64,000 nt of DNA from Todiramphus chloris collaris (taxonomy: Eukaryota > Chordata > Aves > Coraciiformes > Alcedinidae), in the NCBI GenBank assembly GCA_025345505.1, contig JANVCC010000064.1, forward strand, positions 4,387,693-4,451,692. Reading direction: 5' to 3'. The notes below the pieces were generated by a model. It saw nothing but the letters and a program-made list of their open reading frames with translations. It did no database searches and was not told where the DNA came from. The first letter of the stretch is position 1; every line of letters begins with the position of its first letter. Made by a program: the position numbers and the translations under genes. This document shows positions 60,841 through 64,000 of this stretch, one piece after another.

Positions 60841-63428
60841 GGTTCGCACAAATGTTTTTTCCTGTGCATCAAGGAGAGAAATAGAGCATATGATAGTTCA
60901 CAGATTGTTCCCAAGCACGCCAAAGGCACGGGGAAGGTCACTCTGTAGCCTACACCCTGCTCACTTCTTCGCATAGACGATGCCTCCAAAGCTCCCTGCA
61001 ATGCAACACTCCTTGCCGGTCCCGTCCAGGCTGGCAAAACTTCTGTCACTCAAGGATTAAGCAATCTGCTGCCTCGAAACTCCACCGAGAAGTATCCGGG
61101 CCAAGATCCACCCGAAACCCCAAGAAGGCAGCAGCAGGGAAGCTCAGTGCCTGGTTTGGAAGCCAAGTGCCCCTGACTCAGCGCCGCCGAGCCTCCTCCT
61201 ACCCTGGCAGCCAGGCTCGGCGGGCAATAGGCAATTCCAGCTCTTGGGAGAAGAACTCAGCCACGGCATCGCCTCTGCTCCCCTCACGTTCCTAATCACA
61301 TAACTGTGCATTTGAGCGACCCATTACCAGATGGCTTTCAGAATTATTTTAAATGTTAGCTTGCATTTTCTTTGAATATTTAAGCGTTCATGCTGGTCTG
61401 TTTTCCTCTTTTTTTTATGCAGTGCATTGATTTATGTTGCTAGATAACATATCTCTCTGCCTTGCCAAAAGCATGCATTTGGGAATGATTTCAGGGCTGC
61501 TAGTAATCTTTTTTTCCTCTCTTTTTATTTCGTACTTTAATTTTATTAACTTTTTTTTTTTTCCTGGATATACTGTTAAAATAAAACTGTGTCTTGAAGA
61601 AACAGAACCAAAACCCCAAACCTCTCCTCAGCTCTTGGCCCATCTGCTTCAGACAGGATTTTCAGAGCAGTCAGCTCTGAAGCCACGAGCAAAGCAAAGG
61701 CAGCAGACAGGTACTAGGGGACACCTACCTGAGCTCCCCCTGAGCTAAGTTCTTGCTTTAGGCTCACATGTGGGAATCAGCCAGGTCCAAGGTCAAACTG
61801 CTGGTGTCCCATTCTCAGGAGGCAGAAGGGGCCTGGGGACACGTGTGACTCAACCGCAGGGTCTCTGGCCCCTCTAACCCCATCTGGCACAGAAGCCACA
61901 GCCACCAGTGCCTTTTAGAATGATCAGCACAGTTCCTTCCTATTCCCTCAAAGACATCACCCCTCCTTTGGGTGGGACTGGGACATGTGAACCATGTTCA
62001 TTTCTATCACAGACCTGCCTCTGTGCCCCAGCGCTGTGTCGAGATGCCCTTCACCCAGCAGCAGACACCAGGCACAGAGGACAACAGTCAGTATTTGGAC
62101 AGACGAAGGGAGACAGATTTTTCCACCACAATTGCTACGTGTCCCCTGCACACACAGACACTCCGGCTTCTTCTCGCCTGCCCTCAGAGGTCAGCACTGA
62201 TGTGATCTCACAGCAGCCACCATAAAGTCCACTGAGGGAGCCCTAGGCATGCACCAAGCCGAGCCCTGGGAAGAGGCAGATAGCTGCCCCCAGCACAGCA
62301 CAGATTCTCATTTCCAGTCCTCCGCTAAGAACACAAAAGCACAGTCCCACCTCTCTCAAACGCCTCCTCGCTTCACTCGGGGTTGTGCTGCGGAGGCGGA
62401 TAGACACAACAGCTCCCAGACTGGTTTGCAGCCCCGTGCTGCTGGGGAGCTCCCCTTCCCCTCACCCTCCCAAGCACCCACAGTAGCTCCCCTCCCCGAG
62501 AAGGAGGTGGCTGGAGCACAAGGTGCAATGAAGGACCTTTCAGCTTCAGCATCCCGCTAATACCCACCCAGCATCCCGCTAATACCCACCCAGCATCCCG
62601 CTAATACCCACCCATCCCCACCTCCGTCTCAAGCGGTGGATCTGCCGGTCACCGTGAAGTGCAGCCCGTGGAGCTGAGCCTACACAGCCCCGGGGGATAG
62701 AAAAGACCCAAGCCACCCTTCCCAGGCTCCTGCCACCCCAGACCCTCCCTCGCTGTATTTCTGAGCTACTCCGTGCTCCGCTAGCAGAGGGGAGAAGTAA
62801 TTTTACTTCAAGTGCCACCCGTGAAGGTTGCAGATGGGGACAGGAATAGATTAGCTTCTTATCTACAACAAATAGTTAATAAAAGCAGCTCGTAGCTGCA
62901 GAGAGGAGCCAGGTAAAGCAGTTTCCTTCCTAAACAGCAGAGCAAAGTGTCAATACCAAGAAGCACGTTTCATTACAAGCTTTCTGGATGCGTTTCTTTT
63001 CCCTAAGCCGCCCAGGCAGGAAGCGAAGATGACAGTGCCTCTTCCTGACTGCTTTTTAATAAAGCCCAAAGGAGACCGAACGCGTAGGGCTCCCGTACAA
63101 ATGGAGCATTTTGGAGTTATTAATGTTCTTGTGGCACCACTTAACTAGGTTCAGTTTGGGCTCAAACACTCCTTGCTCATCAATATGGGGACAAATAGAT
63201 TTATGACAAAGAACTATTTCCTTTTGTGTGGAGCTCAGGAGAGGATCAGGGGGGTTAGGGCATAGGAGGGGAGCAGATTTCACTCCTCAGTGCCTCTTCG
63301 AGGAATGGCTTTTGCATCGAATTTGTACAGAAAGAGATTCCCATCAGGTGAAATTACCACCATAAAAATCAATGCAAATACACACACTCGATCTAAACTG
63401 CATTCCATTTATGAGATGAATCACAGCA
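60841..63428. other. Non-coding stretch up to the last CR1 copy
   Basis: It contains a 22-bp triplicate (62547-62612) and an AT-rich, unique-looking block (61280-61480) with T-runs. No recognised exon or transposon was seen. Confidence 0.7.
62547..62612 (+). repeat. Perfect 22-bp tandem triplication
   Basis: Three identical copies of CAGCATCCCGCTAATACCCA + CC lie head to tail without a mismatch at 62547-62568, 62569-62590 and 62591-62612. Perfect identity indicates recent expansion and likely length polymorphism. Confidence 0.97.
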
Positions 63429-64000
63429 TCATAGAATGTTCAGGGTTGGAAGGGACCTCAAAAGATCATCGAGTCCAACCCCCCTGCCAGAGCAGGATCC
63501 CCTAGAGCAGGTCACACAGGAACATCCAGGCAGGTTTGGAATGTCTCCAGAGCAGGAGACTCCACATCCCCTCTGGGCAGCCTGGTCCAGGCTCCATCAC
63601 CCTCACAGGGAAAAAGTTTTTCCTTCTGTTTCTGTGGAACCTCTTATGCTCCAGCTTACACCCGTTACCCCTTGTCATTGGACACAGCAGAGAAGAGCCT
63701 GGCTCCATCCTCCTGACACTCGCCCTTTAGGTATTTATAAACATTACCGAGGTCACCCCTCAGTCTCCTCTTCTCCACGCTAAAGAGCCCCAGCTTCCTC
63801 CCTTTCATCATAAGGGAGATGCTCCACTCCCTTCATCATCTCTGTGTCTCTGAGCTGGACTCTCTCGAGCAGTTCCCTGTCCTTCTTGAACTGAGGGGCC
63901 CAGAACCAAACACAATATTCCAGATGCAGCCTCACCAGGGCAGAGTAGAGAGGGAGGAGAACCTCTCTCAACCTGCTAACCACACACCTTCTAATCCACC
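63429..64000 (-). mobile_element. CR1 LINE 3' part, runs off the window
   Basis: The plus strand begins ATCATAGAATGTTCAGGG followed by TTGGAAGGGACCTC, the reverse complement of the CR1 3' terminus. It continues through the 3' UTR into ORF2. Minus-strand translation near 63780-63983 shows the reverse-transcriptase C-terminal signature [19 protein letters not shown] and [17 protein letters not shown]. The bases after 63983 are still CR1-like, so the 5' end is outside the window. It is better preserved than the copy at 48912-49802 but interrupted by frame breaks. It is oriented with GRIK4. Confidence 0.96.

Noticed and set aside
63502..63983. Open frames at the window end as possible genes
   Set aside because: They are translated CR1 3' sequence.
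1..64000. let-7a/miR-100/miR-125b cluster, considered because it lies on the same chromosome arm as GRIK4 in mammals
   Set aside because: None of the mature sequences as I remember them was seen on either strand; the cluster is expected to be far from GRIK4.
1..64000. CRISPR arrays, operons, phage or plasmid features, tRNA and rRNA genes
   Set aside because: The short tandem repeats have no spacers, and the sequence is vertebrate. No tRNA or rRNA pattern was recognised by eye, though a covariance search was not possible.

Overview
The window reads as bird nuclear DNA, or at least sauropsid DNA. It is almost wholly non-coding, with long intron-like tracts, A-rich runs and microsatellites. It carries several 5'-truncated CR1 LINE copies, including the CR1 3' end that is typical of birds, and one solo endogenous-retrovirus LTR. 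There are no operons, ribosome binding sites or other prokaryotic features. Nearly every open reading frame is a chance or composition-driven frame.

The one gene I can identify is GRIK4, the kainate-type ionotropic glutamate receptor subunit GluK4 (KA1). It lies on the minus strand. Two consecutive internal coding exons are present: 10238-10402 (165 nt) and 3176-3273 (98 nt), separated by a 6,964-nt intron. Both have canonical AG/GT borders, and their phases join exactly to recreate a split ATG codon. Together they encode roughly residues 28-115 of the extracellular amino-terminal domain. The sequence matches GRIK4 rather than its closest paralogue GRIK5. The signal-peptide exon upstream and all later exons were not found, so the window is an internal slice near the 5' end of a gene with large introns.

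Layout: 1-3175 is the start of the intron after the 98-nt exon. 3274-10237 is the intron between the two exons; it holds two CR1 fragments arranged tail to tail, a long A-rich tract and faint ancient-repeat traces. 10403-64000 is the intron and/or 5' region upstream of the 165-nt exon. It holds a GC-rich tandem duplication beside the splice acceptor, a 430-bp solo LTR (30671-31100) with a perfect 5-bp target-site duplication, three more CR1 fragments (about 34.9, 48.9-49.8 and 63.4-64.0 kb), four short tandem repeats and several simple repeats.

I looked for an undescribed system and did not find one. The points most worth a second look are the sense-oriented LTR with intact promoter-like and polyadenylation-like motifs upstream of GRIK4 coding exons, the inverted CR1 pair in the intron, a strong cryptic splice donor 25 nt past a real one that would truncate the receptor, and a possible small exon at 51080-51139. 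All comparisons with known proteins and repeats are from memory.
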